From positions 289,877 through 353,876 of the forward strand of contig NZ_JAKKDV010000001.1 in NCBI RefSeq assembly GCF_021728415.1: a stretch of 64,000 nt of DNA, written 5' to 3'. The DNA comes from Flaviramulus multivorans. GTDB lineage: Bacteria; Bacteroidota; Bacteroidia; Flavobacteriales; Flavobacteriaceae. How positions within the stretch are numbered: position 1 is the stretch's first letter; each line of letters starts with the position of its first letter. Under the pieces are notes generated by a model. The model made no database searches and had not been told where the DNA came from. It was given only the letters and a program-made list of their open reading frames with translations. The translations under genes and the position numbers were made by a program. Below are positions 45,795 to 54,328 of the stretch, piece by piece.

Positions 45795-47030
45795 TTATGC
45801 TATACTAGTACCTTTTTTAAGTTCAATAACTGTAATTTCTGGCCATATCCCAACACGTCCTGGAAATGCTAAATACCCAAAACCCCGATTCACATTTATA
45901 TATTGCCCCATTTCTTTATAGATACCTGCCCAATATTTATAGCGCCATTTTACGGGGCTCCATTTAAACCAACCTGGTATTTCTATCCCAAACTGCATAC
46001 CGTGTGTATGACCACTTAATGTTAAATGATAATGATAGTCGTCTTTAATGACTTCCCGTTCCCAATGAGATGGGTCGTGACTTAACAGTATTTTAAAATC
46101 GTCCTTATTAATTTTACTCGATGCTTTTTTCAAGTCACCTGCTTTTTTAAAGCCACCAACGCCCCAATTTTCAACACCAATTAGTGCTATGCGTTCGCCA
46201 TCCTTTTCCAAATATCTACTCTCGTTTAACAGCAAATCAAAACCAATATCTTTTTGTAGAGTCTTTAAATGCTCTAAATTTTGATGCTTTGCTTCTTCCG
46301 TTTCCCAAGTAACATAATCGCCATAATCATGATTCCCTAAAACAGAGTATAAACCATCTTTAGCTTTTAATTTATTAAACACATCCACGTACGGAATTAA
46401 CTCATCGGTTTTATTATTTACAATATCTCCCGTAAATAATATCACATCACTTTGTTGCTCGTTTATTAAGTTTACAGCGTACTTAACCTTATCTATATTA
46501 TCAAAACTTCCCGAATGTATATCGCTAATTTGGGTAAGTTTATATCCATCAAAAGCCTTTGGTAAGTCTTCAAAATACATGGTGTATTTTAATACTTTAT
46601 AGTTATATTTTCCTTTATAAATGCCATATAGTATGGATGCAAAAGGAATAGCGGCAACTCCCAAAGCAAGTTTGCTTATAAACTGCCTTCTAGATGCAAA
46701 GTAATTGCCTTTGGCCGATTCGCCCTCGGTAAAATATCGATAAGCCGCTTGTGGAACTCTAAAAACATCTTCAGCAAACATGCCAATTAGCAAAATCATT
46801 TTAGGAATTAAAATCGCTAAGAAAAATCCGAAAGCGTAAGCATGGGCATGAGAAAATCCATCTCTTCTACTAAAACCAAAATAATGAAATACAAAATTAC
46901 CAATAACAAGCGCTGTTATTATCCAATATATAGTGTAAAGCAAACCATTTTTTGTAACCGTTTTAAATGCTTGAAATGCATATAAATCCAATATTCCAAA
47001 AATGATTAAAAAAATTATCCAACGTAGCAT
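45795..47030 (-). CDS. Membrane-anchored metallophosphoesterase
   Basis: This protein of about 411 residues has four or so N-terminal hydrophobic helices (about 1-150) and a calcineurin-like phosphoesterase domain with the metal motifs TQISDIHSGSFD, DVILFTGDIVNN, VLGNHDYGDY and LSHDPSHW, ending with LSGHTHGMQFG. Relatives of this layout (YkuE-like) act on UDP-diacylglucosamine or other phosphoesters, but the substrate here is unknown. I start at the ATG 47028-47030 (MLRWIIFLIIFGILDLYAFQ); a TTG 33 bases upstream is in frame. It is divergent from polA. Confidence 0.87.
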   Translation of the reverse strand: MLRWIIFLIIFGILDLYAFQAFKTVTKNGLLYTIYWIITALVIGNFVFHYFGFSRRDGFSHAHAYAFGFFLAILIPKMILLIGMFAEDVFRVPQAAYRYFTEGESAKGNYFASRRQFISKLALGVAAIPFASILYGIYKGKYNYKVLKYTMYFEDLPKAFDGYKLTQISDIHSGSFDNIDKVKYAVNLINEQQSDVILFTGDIVNNKTDELIPYVDVFNKLKAKDGLYSVLGNHDYGDYVTWETEEAKHQNLEHLKTLQKDIGFDLLLNESRYLEKDGERIALIGVENWGVGGFKKAGDLKKASSKINKDDFKILLSHDPSHWEREVIKDDYHYHLTLSGHTHGMQFGIEIPGWFKWSPVKWRYKYWAGIYKEMGQYINVNRGFGYLAFPGRVGIWPEITVIELKKGTSIA

Positions 47031-47161
47031 ACTCCTTTTTTGCTCAAAGATAGCAGTAATCAAATTTAATATTAAATAAGTTGATTTTATTTAACTAATT
47101 GTTAAGGTTTTATTTGTGAAAAACCAAACCGCATATGCTGTTAATTACGCATAACTTTTTG

Positions 47162-47169
47162 TAGCTTTG
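47162..47169 (+). promoter_or_regulatory. Putative -7 element of polA
   Basis: TAGCTTTG matches TAnnTTTG exactly and lies 22 bases before the polA ATG. The -33 box is weak. Confidence 0.35.
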
Positions 47170-47191
47170 GTTTTCTATCAAATTTTACAAA

Positions 47192-50041
47192 ATGTCTGAT
47201 CAAAAACGTCTTTTTTTAGTAGATGCTTACGCACTAATTTTTCGTGGATATTACGCTTTTATTAAAAACCCAAGAATCAACTCAAAAGGAGTTGATACCT
47301 CCGCAATTATGGGTTTTATGAACTCCCTTTTAGATGTTATAAAACGTGAACGCCCCGACCATTTAGCTGTTTGTTTTGATAAAGGTGGAAGTACTGATAG
47401 AGTTGAAATGTTTGAGGCCTATAAAGCCAATAGAGATGCCACGCCTGAAGCCATAAAAATTGCAGTCCCTTACATTGAACAAATTCTAAGAGCGATGCAT
47501 ATACCCATTATGGTTAAAGAAGGCTTTGAAGCTGATGATGTTATAGGAACGCTCTCTAAACAAGCCGAAAAAGAGGGTTACAAAACTTTTATGGTAACAC
47601 CTGATAAGGACTTTGCACAATTAGTTTCGGAGAATATTTTTATGTATCGCCCGGTGTTTGGAGGCGGTTACGAAACTTGGGGTATAGAAGAGGTTAAGAA
47701 AAAATTTGAAGTGGACGATCCGCTTCAGGTTATTGACTTTTTAGGTATGATGGGAGACTCCAGTGATAACATTCCTGGATTACCTGGTGTAGGTGAAAAA
47801 ACAGCTAAAAAATTTCTTGCCGAATATGGTAGTATGGAAAATCTTTTAGCCAATACTCATGAACTTAAAGGTAAAATGAAAGAAAAAGTTGAAGCTGCAA
47901 AAGAGCTTGGTTTACTTTCAAAAAAATTAGCCACCATCATGTTGGATGTTCCTGTGGTTTTTGATGCCAAAGATTTTGAATTAGATCATCCCGATATTGA
48001 AAAAGTAACAGAAATATTTCAGGAATTAGAATTCAGACAACTGCTTGCTAATTTTCAAAAAACCTTTTCAGTAGAAGCAACTTCTAATGAAAACAACGCC
48101 CCAGAAACACCTTCAAAAACGCCTGAAAAAACTACCAAAGCACCGAAACCTTCTGCTGGTGCAGGACAATTTTCACTATTCGATGCTCAAGGAAATGAAG
48201 ATGTTATTGTTACAAATCAAGACTCCAGAAAAACAGCAGAAACTACGTCACATTTTTACCAAAGTATCACTCCCGGAATAGCAACTAAACTGTTTATCCA
48301 AAACTTAATGAAGCAAACCAGTGTTTGTTTTGATACTGAAACCACAGGTATCGACCCTATTTCAGCAGAATTGGTTGGTATTGCTTTTTCATGGGAAGCA
48401 GGTAAGGGTTTTTATTTGCCTTTTCCTGAAAACAAAGAAGAAGCTCAAGAATTAATTGAACAATTACGCCCATTTTTTGAGAGTGAAAACATCGAAAAAA
48501 TTGGTCAGAATTTAAAGTATGATATTAAAGTACTTCGGAAATATAATCTAACCGTTAAAGGTAAGTTGTTCGATACTATGTTAGCGCATTACTTAATCAA
48601 TCCCGATATGCGTCATAATATGGATGTGTTGGCTGAAACGTATTTAAATTACACGCCTATTTCTATTGAAACCCTCATTGGAAAAAAAGGAAAAAATCAA
48701 CTCTCTATGCGTGATGTTCCATTGGATAAACAGACAGAATATGCTGTTGAAGATGCAGATATTACACTTCAATTAAAAGAGCATTTTGAAAAAGAGTTAG
48801 GTGAGGCCAATACCCAAAAACTATTTGATGAAATTGAAATTCCTTTATTACGAGTGCTTGCTGATATGGAATTGGAAGGCATCAACTTGGACGAGAATTT
48901 CCTAAACTCCCTATCAGAACAACTTGATAAAGACATTAAAAATTTAGAAACCAAAATTTACGCTGAAGCTGGTGAAGAATTCAACATTGCTTCGCCGAAA
49001 CAATTGGGTGATATTTTGTTTGATAAAATGAAATTGGTTGATAAGCCTAAAAAAACCAAAACAGGTCAATACGCAACCTCTGAAGATATTTTAAGTTATT
49101 TAGCTAAAGATCATGAGATTATTCAGCATATTTTAGACTATCGTGGGCTTACAAAATTGAAGAGCACCTATGTAGATGCTTTACCAACACAGGTGGAACC
49201 AAGTACAGGTCATGTTCATACTGATTATATGCAAACGGTGGCCGCCACGGGACGTTTAAGTAGTAATAATCCAAACCTACAAAATATCCCTATAAGAACG
49301 GAAAGAGGGCGACAAGTGCGAAAAGCATTTATCCCAAGAAACGACGATTATATTTTGTTGGCTGCCGATTATTCTCAAATAGAGCTTCGTATTATTGCGG
49401 CTTTAAGTGAAGAAGAAACTATGATTACTGCTTTTAAAAATGGTGAAGATATTCATGCCTCTACGGCTTCTAAAGTTTTTAATGTGCCAATAAATGAAGT
49501 AACACGCGAACAGCGAAGCAATGCAAAAACTGTTAACTTTGGTATTATCTACGGCGTTTCTGCTTTCGGATTAAGCAATCAAACCGATTTATCACGTAGT
49601 GAATCAAAAGAACTTATTGATACCTATTACGCTACCTACCCAAAATTGCGAAACTTTATAAGTGAACAAGTAGATTTTGCAAGAGATAATGGCTACGTGC
49701 AAACGGTGTTAGGGCGTCGTCGTTATTTAAAAGATATTAACTCGCGTAATGCTGTGGTGCGCGGTGCCGCGGAACGTAATGCTGTAAATGCTCCTATACA
49801 AGGAAGTGCTGCAGATATTATAAAAATAGCTATGATTAACATACATAAAAAGCTCGAAGAAGGAAGTTTTAAATCCAAAATGCTTTTACAAGTGCATGAT
49901 GAGTTGGTTTTTGATGTACATAAACCTGAGCTAGAAACCATCAAAACCTTGGTGAAATCTGAAATGGAAAATGCTTATAAACTTGAAGTTCCTTTAGATG
50001 TTGATTTAGGCGTTGGAAACGATTGGTTGGAAGCGCATTAA
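47192..50041 (+). CDS. polA: DNA polymerase I
   Basis: PolA fills gaps and removes RNA primers. The 949 residues contain the 5'-3' exonuclease (about 1-290: LFLVDAYALIFRGYYAF, GFEADDVIGTLSKQA, GDSSDNIPGLPGVGEKTA), a linker (about 290-345), the 3'-5' exonuclease with the intact metal residues (FDTETTGIDPISAELVGIAF, GQNLKYDIKVL, AVEDADITLQL), and the polymerase domain: motif A AADYSQIELRIIAAL, motif B RSNAKTVNFGIIYG, motif C LLQVHDELVFDV. The proofreading domain looks active, unlike in Taq-type enzymes. The start is an ATG. Confidence 0.98.
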   Translation: MSDQKRLFLVDAYALIFRGYYAFIKNPRINSKGVDTSAIMGFMNSLLDVIKRERPDHLAVCFDKGGSTDRVEMFEAYKANRDATPEAIKIAVPYIEQILRAMHIPIMVKEGFEADDVIGTLSKQAEKEGYKTFMVTPDKDFAQLVSENIFMYRPVFGGGYETWGIEEVKKKFEVDDPLQVIDFLGMMGDSSDNIPGLPGVGEKTAKKFLAEYGSMENLLANTHELKGKMKEKVEAAKELGLLSKKLATIMLDVPVVFDAKDFELDHPDIEKVTEIFQELEFRQLLANFQKTFSVEATSNENNAPETPSKTPEKTTKAPKPSAGAGQFSLFDAQGNEDVIVTNQDSRKTAETTSHFYQSITPGIATKLFIQNLMKQTSVCFDTETTGIDPISAELVGIAFSWEAGKGFYLPFPENKEEAQELIEQLRPFFESENIEKIGQNLKYDIKVLRKYNLTVKGKLFDTMLAHYLINPDMRHNMDVLAETYLNYTPISIETLIGKKGKNQLSMRDVPLDKQTEYAVEDADITLQLKEHFEKELGEANTQKLFDEIEIPLLRVLADMELEGINLDENFLNSLSEQLDKDIKNLETKIYAEAGEEFNIASPKQLGDILFDKMKLVDKPKKTKTGQYATSEDILSYLAKDHEIIQHILDYRGLTKLKSTYVDALPTQVEPSTGHVHTDYMQTVAATGRLSSNNPNLQNIPIRTERGRQVRKAFIPRNDDYILLAADYSQIELRIIAALSEEETMITAFKNGEDIHASTASKVFNVPINEVTREQRSNAKTVNFGIIYGVSAFGLSNQTDLSRSESKELIDTYYATYPKLRNFISEQVDFARDNGYVQTVLGRRRYLKDINSRNAVVRGAAERNAVNAPIQGSAADIIKIAMINIHKKLEEGSFKSKMLLQVHDELVFDVHKPELETIKTLVKSEMENAYKLEVPLDVDLGVGNDWLEAH

Positions 50042-50133
50042 TATTTTCAATTATTAACAACACCCCAAAAGTTAAAATTAGTAAGGATTAAGCATAATTT
50101 ACGACTCCCTTTTATAACTACTAACAAATTACC

Positions 50134-51105
50134 ATGAGTTATAAAGGCGTTATCTTTGTATTAAGTGTGTTTTATACTACTACCATTAACGCTCAAACTT
50201 GTTGCTCTGGTGGTATTCCGCTTTCAAATAATTTAGGTTTACCTATTCTAGAAAAGGGCACTTTTCAAGTGGGATTGTACTATGATTACAATTACCTAAA
50301 CACTTTAAATAATGGAACCGAAAACTTGAACGACGATTCAAGATTACGCATTACGCATTCGGTTTTATTAAATACTAGTTATGCTATTTTGGATAATCTT
50401 TCTGTTGAAGGACTATTTACTTGGGTCAATCAAAGACGCAAAATTTCACAATTCGGAAACGAAAATTTAGATCAATCTTCCGGCATTGGCGATGCTGTTT
50501 TACTACTTAAATATAATTTTCCGGACCTTATTGGCAAAAACTCCAACATAGCCTTTGGTGTTGGTGCTAAAATACCTTTAGGGTCTACAACCGAAACTAA
50601 TTCTCAGGGCATTGTATTAAATGCCGATTTACAACCCGGAAGTAATGCTTGGGACGCCATTTATTGGTCATTAGCTTCAAAAAGTTTTAATTTCAGACCA
50701 TCATTTATTATTTCAACACGAATTATATATCGAAGCACAGGCACCAACAAAACTTACTTTAGCGATTCTACCTATAAATTTGGAAATGAATTTCAAGCAT
50801 TTCTTAATTTTTCAGATGTTTTCCCCATTTTTAAAACATTCATAACTCCAAGCATTTCTTTCAAATACAGAGACGCCAATCAAGATGTTATAAACGGTTT
50901 TAATTTAGATAACACTGGCGGCAATTGGTTATCGGTTATTCCCAACATATCATATAATTTAACATCAAACTTGAGGTTTTCTGCAAAAGCCGAAATTCCA
51001 ATTTACAATAATGTTGATGGTACCCAATTAACACCAACCTACAGGCTAACAAGTGGTCTTCTATTTACATTAAATCCAAAGCCTAAAACAATAACTATAA
51101 ACTAA
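50134..51105 (+). CDS. Outer-membrane beta-barrel protein, transporter-like
   Basis: This 323-residue protein has a signal peptide (GVIFVLSVFYTTTINAQ), then TCCSGGIPLSNNLGLPILEKGTF and a series of amphipathic strands typical of an outer-membrane barrel (QVGLYYDYNYLN, RITHSVLLNTSYAILDNLSV, IGDAVLLLKYNF, LRFSAKAEIPIY), ending TPTYRLTSGLLFTLN. This resembles the MetA-pathway/transporter family, whose function is poorly known. The pair of cysteines right after the signal peptide is odd for an outer-membrane barrel. It lies 7 bp before a DUF3179 lipoprotein gene. Confidence 0.75.
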   Translation: MSYKGVIFVLSVFYTTTINAQTCCSGGIPLSNNLGLPILEKGTFQVGLYYDYNYLNTLNNGTENLNDDSRLRITHSVLLNTSYAILDNLSVEGLFTWVNQRRKISQFGNENLDQSSGIGDAVLLLKYNFPDLIGKNSNIAFGVGAKIPLGSTTETNSQGIVLNADLQPGSNAWDAIYWSLASKSFNFRPSFIISTRIIYRSTGTNKTYFSDSTYKFGNEFQAFLNFSDVFPIFKTFITPSISFKYRDANQDVINGFNLDNTGGNWLSVIPNISYNLTSNLRFSAKAEIPIYNNVDGTQLTPTYRLTSGLLFTLNPKPKTITIN

Positions 51106-51112
51106 AGTAGCT

Positions 51113-52258
51113 ATGAAAAAATATATCGCATTATTATTTGCTTTTTTAATCATATCATGCTCCGGAAGCGGAGACAATGATTCGTTTAATGAGCCTCAAA
51201 ATTCGGGCGATAACCCACCTAACAATAACGGCGGTGGTAGTAACCCAAATGCATGGTTAATACCCAAAGAAGATGTTAGAGATGGTGGCCCTGGTAAAGA
51301 TGGTATCCCTTCGGTAGATAACCCACAATTCTTCAATATAAGTAATGGTACTTATTACAATAATAATTTGGTTTTAGGCTATTTGAATAACGACCCTAGT
51401 AAACCCGTAACTTTAAAGGATGACGACTTAGTTGTAGGCACTATTTTTAAAGGCATCCCTAATGCGCTCCCTCATGTAGTTCTGGACTGGCACGAAATAG
51501 TAAACCATGGCAGTTTAACCGTTTCGTATTGTCCGTTAACCGGAACTGCCTATGGTTGGGAAGCAAACTCCGGAGGCAAAAACACAACCTTTGGTGTTTC
51601 TGGATTAATATATAATTCCAATCTTATTTTATACGATAGAAATACCGATAGTTATTGGTCTCAAATGCGCTTAGAATGTGTGAATGGTGCTTTAATAGGT
51701 GAAAAACCAACCCTGATTAATGTGGTAGAAACAAACTGGAAAACATGGCGTGAATTGTATCCGAACACAGAAGTTTTAAGTGTTAATACTGGATTTAATC
51801 GTTTTTATGGAGACTATCCTTATGGTAATTACAAAACCAATCACGATTGGTTTTTATTCCCTGCTACGCCTTCTAGTGATGCTTTACCAAGTAAACAACG
51901 TGTGTATGCCTTAACTGAAGGCACCAACTCAAAAGTGTTTAAATTTTCATCCTTCGAAAACGGAAAAGTCATTAAAACCTCGTTTAATAATAAAGATTAT
52001 TTAATTGTTGGCAATTCAAAACTCATATATGGTTTCGAGCTTTCTGCGGCTTTTAAAGATTTTGATTTTGAGTATGAATTTAACGGTGAAGAAAATGCGT
52101 TTTTTAGAGATCATGAAGGTAATAAATGGTCCGTTTTTGGCGAAGTGGTTTCTGGTAGCAGAAAAGGACAAAAATTAAAAGGTGCAACCTCTGTTGTAAG
52201 TTTTTGGTTTGCAATTGCAGCTTTTTATCCTAATTTTGATATTTATGAAGGATCTTAA
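51113..52258 (+). CDS. DUF3179-domain lipoprotein
   Basis: This 381-residue protein has a lipoprotein signal (LLFAFLIISCSGSG, lipobox Cys about 17), a Gly/Asn/Pro-rich linker (about 20-50) and the DUF3179 domain, with the signature VVLDWHEIVNHGSLTVSYCPLTGTAYGW, then FGVSGLIYNSNLILYDRNTD and WSQM. The conserved cysteine in SYCPLTG and nearby histidines suggest metal or substrate binding, but no activity is known for this family. It is probably on the outer face of the cell or in the periplasm. It is co-transcribed with the barrel gene before it. Confidence 0.85.
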   Translation: MKKYIALLFAFLIISCSGSGDNDSFNEPQNSGDNPPNNNGGGSNPNAWLIPKEDVRDGGPGKDGIPSVDNPQFFNISNGTYYNNNLVLGYLNNDPSKPVTLKDDDLVVGTIFKGIPNALPHVVLDWHEIVNHGSLTVSYCPLTGTAYGWEANSGGKNTTFGVSGLIYNSNLILYDRNTDSYWSQMRLECVNGALIGEKPTLINVVETNWKTWRELYPNTEVLSVNTGFNRFYGDYPYGNYKTNHDWFLFPATPSSDALPSKQRVYALTEGTNSKVFKFSSFENGKVIKTSFNNKDYLIVGNSKLIYGFELSAAFKDFDFEYEFNGEENAFFRDHEGNKWSVFGEVVSGSRKGQKLKGATSVVSFWFAIAAFYPNFDIYEGS

Positions 52259-52270
52259 ATATTAAAATTA

Positions 52271-52723
52271 ATGAGCAAACTACAATTAACCTTTGGAATC
52301 CCTAAAGATGGTTGGTTACCAACTAACTTAAAAATTTCCGACTTTGAATTGGAATTTGTTATTTCAAATATTCATGAAAATCCAACGGACAAAATGTGCG
52401 ATGCGCTGATTTTGTGCCTAAAAGGTGCAGAAACTGAATTTCAATGGAATTTGGAACCTGACATCTATTTTTTCAAATTGACACCAATTAGAAATTTAAT
52501 AAAACTTTCGATTTTAGAAAGTGACGAGTCAAAAGTTCAAAACCAGATATATGAATTTAACGGAGATTTTAATTCTGTGATTTTACCAATGTATCGGAGT
52601 CTAAAAAAATTCACTACGTTGGAATTTGACAAAACTGATTGGGAAAAAATTGTCCAAATAAAACTGAATAAGTTAACGGAATTAATAGCGGAAAGAAAAA
52701 ACTATTTACAACAACGTGTATAA
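52271..52723 (+). CDS. Hypothetical protein, 150 residues
   Basis: I do not recognise the family. It has no signal peptide or membrane segment, and is acidic with short strands and helices (LELEFVISNIHENPTDKMCD, WNLEPDIYFFKLTPIRNLIK). Small soluble proteins of this kind in accessory regions are often immunity-like or toxin-related, but nothing shows this here. Its last codons (QQRV and stop) lie inside the first copy of the intergenic repeat, which supplies the stop codon. It starts 12 bp after the DUF3179 gene and may share its transcript. Confidence 0.65.
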   Translation: MSKLQLTFGIPKDGWLPTNLKISDFELEFVISNIHENPTDKMCDALILCLKGAETEFQWNLEPDIYFFKLTPIRNLIKLSILESDESKVQNQIYEFNGDFNSVILPMYRSLKKFTTLEFDKTDWEKIVQIKLNKLTELIAERKNYLQQRV

Positions 52724-52838
52724 TTAATTGCTTTGGCAAGTGCTTATTTGGAAAATTCCTTCGGAATTTTCTCGCGTTCAATTTTGTTTGCTAAATTAGT
52801 TGCTGAAACACGCAACTAACCATACACAAACACGTTGT
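52711..52838. repeat. Structured intergenic repeat, copy 1
   Basis: This 128-bp element has perfect 9-bp terminal inverted repeats (ACAACGTGT at 52711-52719, ACACGTTGT at 52830-52838). It has a central hairpin GAAAATTCC-TTC-GGAATTTTC (52751-52771) and a smaller hairpin TTAGTTGC / GCAACTAA. Inside the termini, the 12-base arms pair fully on the minus strand with three G-U wobbles, but have three A-C mismatches on the plus strand. This suggests the functional single strand is the minus one. It shares a 26-base exact block with copy 2. Confidence 0.8.
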
Positions 52839-52853
52839 ATGCGATTTGGGGAA

Positions 52854-52885
52854 TTTGGTTATTATACCAATTTTTGGTATATTTG
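52854..52885 (+). promoter_or_regulatory. parD promoter with overlapping palindromic operator
   Basis: TTTG (52854-52857), 20 bases and TATATTTG (52878-52885) form a good flavobacterial promoter. A perfect dyad ATACCAA-ttt-TTGGTAT (52864-52880) sits between the two boxes and overlaps the -7 box. This is where a ParD dimer would block its own promoter. Autoregulation is known for ParD families; here it is inferred from position. Confidence 0.6.
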
Positions 52886-52903
52886 ATATAAATTAGTACT
52901 CAA

Positions 52904-53155
52904 ATGAACAAAAACACATCTATATCACTTGGAAATTATTTTGACCAATTTGTGCAAAATAGCATAAGGGAAGGAAGATTTAAGAACGTTAGCGAAGTTA
53001 TTCGTGCAGGATTAAGACTTTTAGAAGAAGAAGAAAGTAAAGTAATTGCATTGAAAAAGGCTATTCAAGAAGGAATTGACAGCGGAATAGCTCACGACTT
53101 TGACCCAAAAAAGCATCTTGAATCTCTAAAAGCGAAAAAGCGCTCAAATGGCTGA
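52904..53155 (+). CDS. parD: ParD-type antitoxin (ribbon-helix-helix)
   Basis: This 83-residue protein has the CC2985-type ParD pattern: a short N-terminal beta strand (NTSISLGNYFDQFVQ), then the RHH helices (RFKNVSEVIRAGLRLLEEEE), and an extended tail (GIDSGIAHDFDPKKHLESLK) that would wrap around the toxin. It would bind DNA as a dimer and neutralise ParE. Its end overlaps parE by 8 bp. The palindrome in its promoter is a likely operator. Confidence 0.9.
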   Translation: MNKNTSISLGNYFDQFVQNSIREGRFKNVSEVIRAGLRLLEEEESKVIALKKAIQEGIDSGIAHDFDPKKHLESLKAKKRSNG

Positions 53156-53447
53156 ATATAAGTTGACCAATAAAGCTGTTGAGGATTTATCAAAGATTTG
53201 GGATTATACCTTTGAGGTTTGGTCGGAAAAACAAGCTGACAAATATTACGATGAACTTATTTCTAATTGTCAAGAAATTGCTGAAAACCCAGAAACAGGG
53301 AAATTCTACAAAGGAATATCAAAACAACTTCTCGGAATAAATGTAAATCGACATATAATATTCTATAGAACTTTGAATGAAAATTATGTTGAAATAACAA
53401 GAATATTGCACGAAAGAATGGATTTGAAGAAAAGAATATCTGAATAA
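53148..53447 (+). CDS. parE: ParE-type toxin (RelE/ParE superfamily)
   Basis: This 99-residue protein has the RelE/ParE fold (EYKLTNKAVEDLSKIWDYTF, SNCQEIAENPETGKFYKGIS, LGINVNRHIIFYRTLNENYV and the closing ITRILHERMDLKKRI). ParE members poison DNA gyrase, whereas RelE members cut mRNA. The R-I-L-H-x-R/x-M-D ending is typical of ParE, so gyrase is the more likely target. It is translated from an 8-bp overlap with parD. The pair lies between two copies of the intergenic repeat. Confidence 0.9.
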   Translation: MAEYKLTNKAVEDLSKIWDYTFEVWSEKQADKYYDELISNCQEIAENPETGKFYKGISKQLLGINVNRHIIFYRTLNENYVEITRILHERMDLKKRISE

Positions 53448-53459
53448 AAACTGCACACA

Positions 53460-53583
53460 ACAACGTGTATAATTAATTGCTTGGTACGAGCCTGCTTACG
53501 AAAATCCTCGCGGATTTTCTATTCGGTTTTTATTTGTTAAATTAGGTGTTTAAGCACACAACGAGCCATATACAAACACGTTC
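53460..53583. repeat. Structured intergenic repeat, copy 2
   Basis: This 124-bp relative of copy 1 shares its first 24 or so bases exactly. Its central hairpin is GAAAATCC-TCGC-GGATTTTC (53500-53519): one pair shorter than in copy 1, but fully paired, so the stem is preserved despite sequence change. The right terminus ACACGTT is shorter. It lies 12 bp after the parE stop and 15 bp before the AlkD start. Confidence 0.75.
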
Positions 53584-53598
53584 ATAATTTAAAACAAA

Positions 53599-54243
53599 AT
53601 GGAACTTTCTTCAAAAGCACAAAAAATATATAGCGCAATCGATAAGGAAACAACCAAGTTGGGTGACTTGAGAAAAATCGCAATAGAGATAAAAAAAGAC
53701 CATGCTTTAGCTATGGAACTTTGGTCAACTAAAGAGTTTTTGCCTCGTCAGTTAGCCATCCTAATAATGGATAAAAAACTTCTAAATCAAGAAGTTATTG
53801 ACCAACTTGACAATGATATTCAGAAACACGAATTTGATGAGCGAAATAATTTGATGGATTGGTTAATGGCAAATCAATTATCTAAAGACAAAAAGATAAT
53901 TTCGCTAATAGAATCTTGGGAAAACAGTCCTTCTAAATTACAAAGGAGAGTATTTTGGTATTATCAAGCAAGGTTAAGATGGATGGGAAATACCAACCAA
54001 ACTAATACTGAAGAGCTGTTAGATTTAATTGAGAAAAACTTAATGAAAGAAGAGCCTGAAGTACAGTGGGCCATGAATTATACGGCTGGTCAAATTGGAA
54101 AATGGCAAGAACAATATCGTGATAGATGTATTTTGATAGGAGAAGAAACGGGTCTTTACAAAGATGAAATGGTAGCAAAAAATTGTGTTCCAAGTTATCT
54201 TCCAAAATTCATTCCGATAGAAGTTGCCAAATTGAAAAAGTGA
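53599..54243 (+). CDS. AlkD-like DNA alkylation repair protein
   Basis: This 214-residue protein of HEAT-like helical repeats matches the DNA alkylation repair (AlkD) family. The pattern LGDLRKIAIEIKKDHALAME followed by LWSTKEFLPRQLAILIMDKK is typical, as are the regularly spaced tryptophans (LMDWLMAN, RRVFWYYQARLRW, EVQWAMNYTAGQIG). AlkD enzymes are N-glycosylases that remove bulky alkylated bases. The fold is clear; glycosylase activity cannot be read from the sequence. It begins just after repeat copy 2. Confidence 0.82.
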   Translation: MELSSKAQKIYSAIDKETTKLGDLRKIAIEIKKDHALAMELWSTKEFLPRQLAILIMDKKLLNQEVIDQLDNDIQKHEFDERNNLMDWLMANQLSKDKKIISLIESWENSPSKLQRRVFWYYQARLRWMGNTNQTNTEELLDLIEKNLMKEEPEVQWAMNYTAGQIGKWQEQYRDRCILIGEETGLYKDEMVAKNCVPSYLPKFIPIEVAKLKK

Positions 54244-54328
54244 TGTCAATTTGAGAAAATCTCCATGCAAGAGGTTGGCAACATTTTAAAAAAACCAACA
54301 TAATGACAAATCAATTAAAAACTTAAAG

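Noticed and set aside
50042..50133. Terminator after polA
   Set aside because: No stable stem with a T run is visible in this gap.
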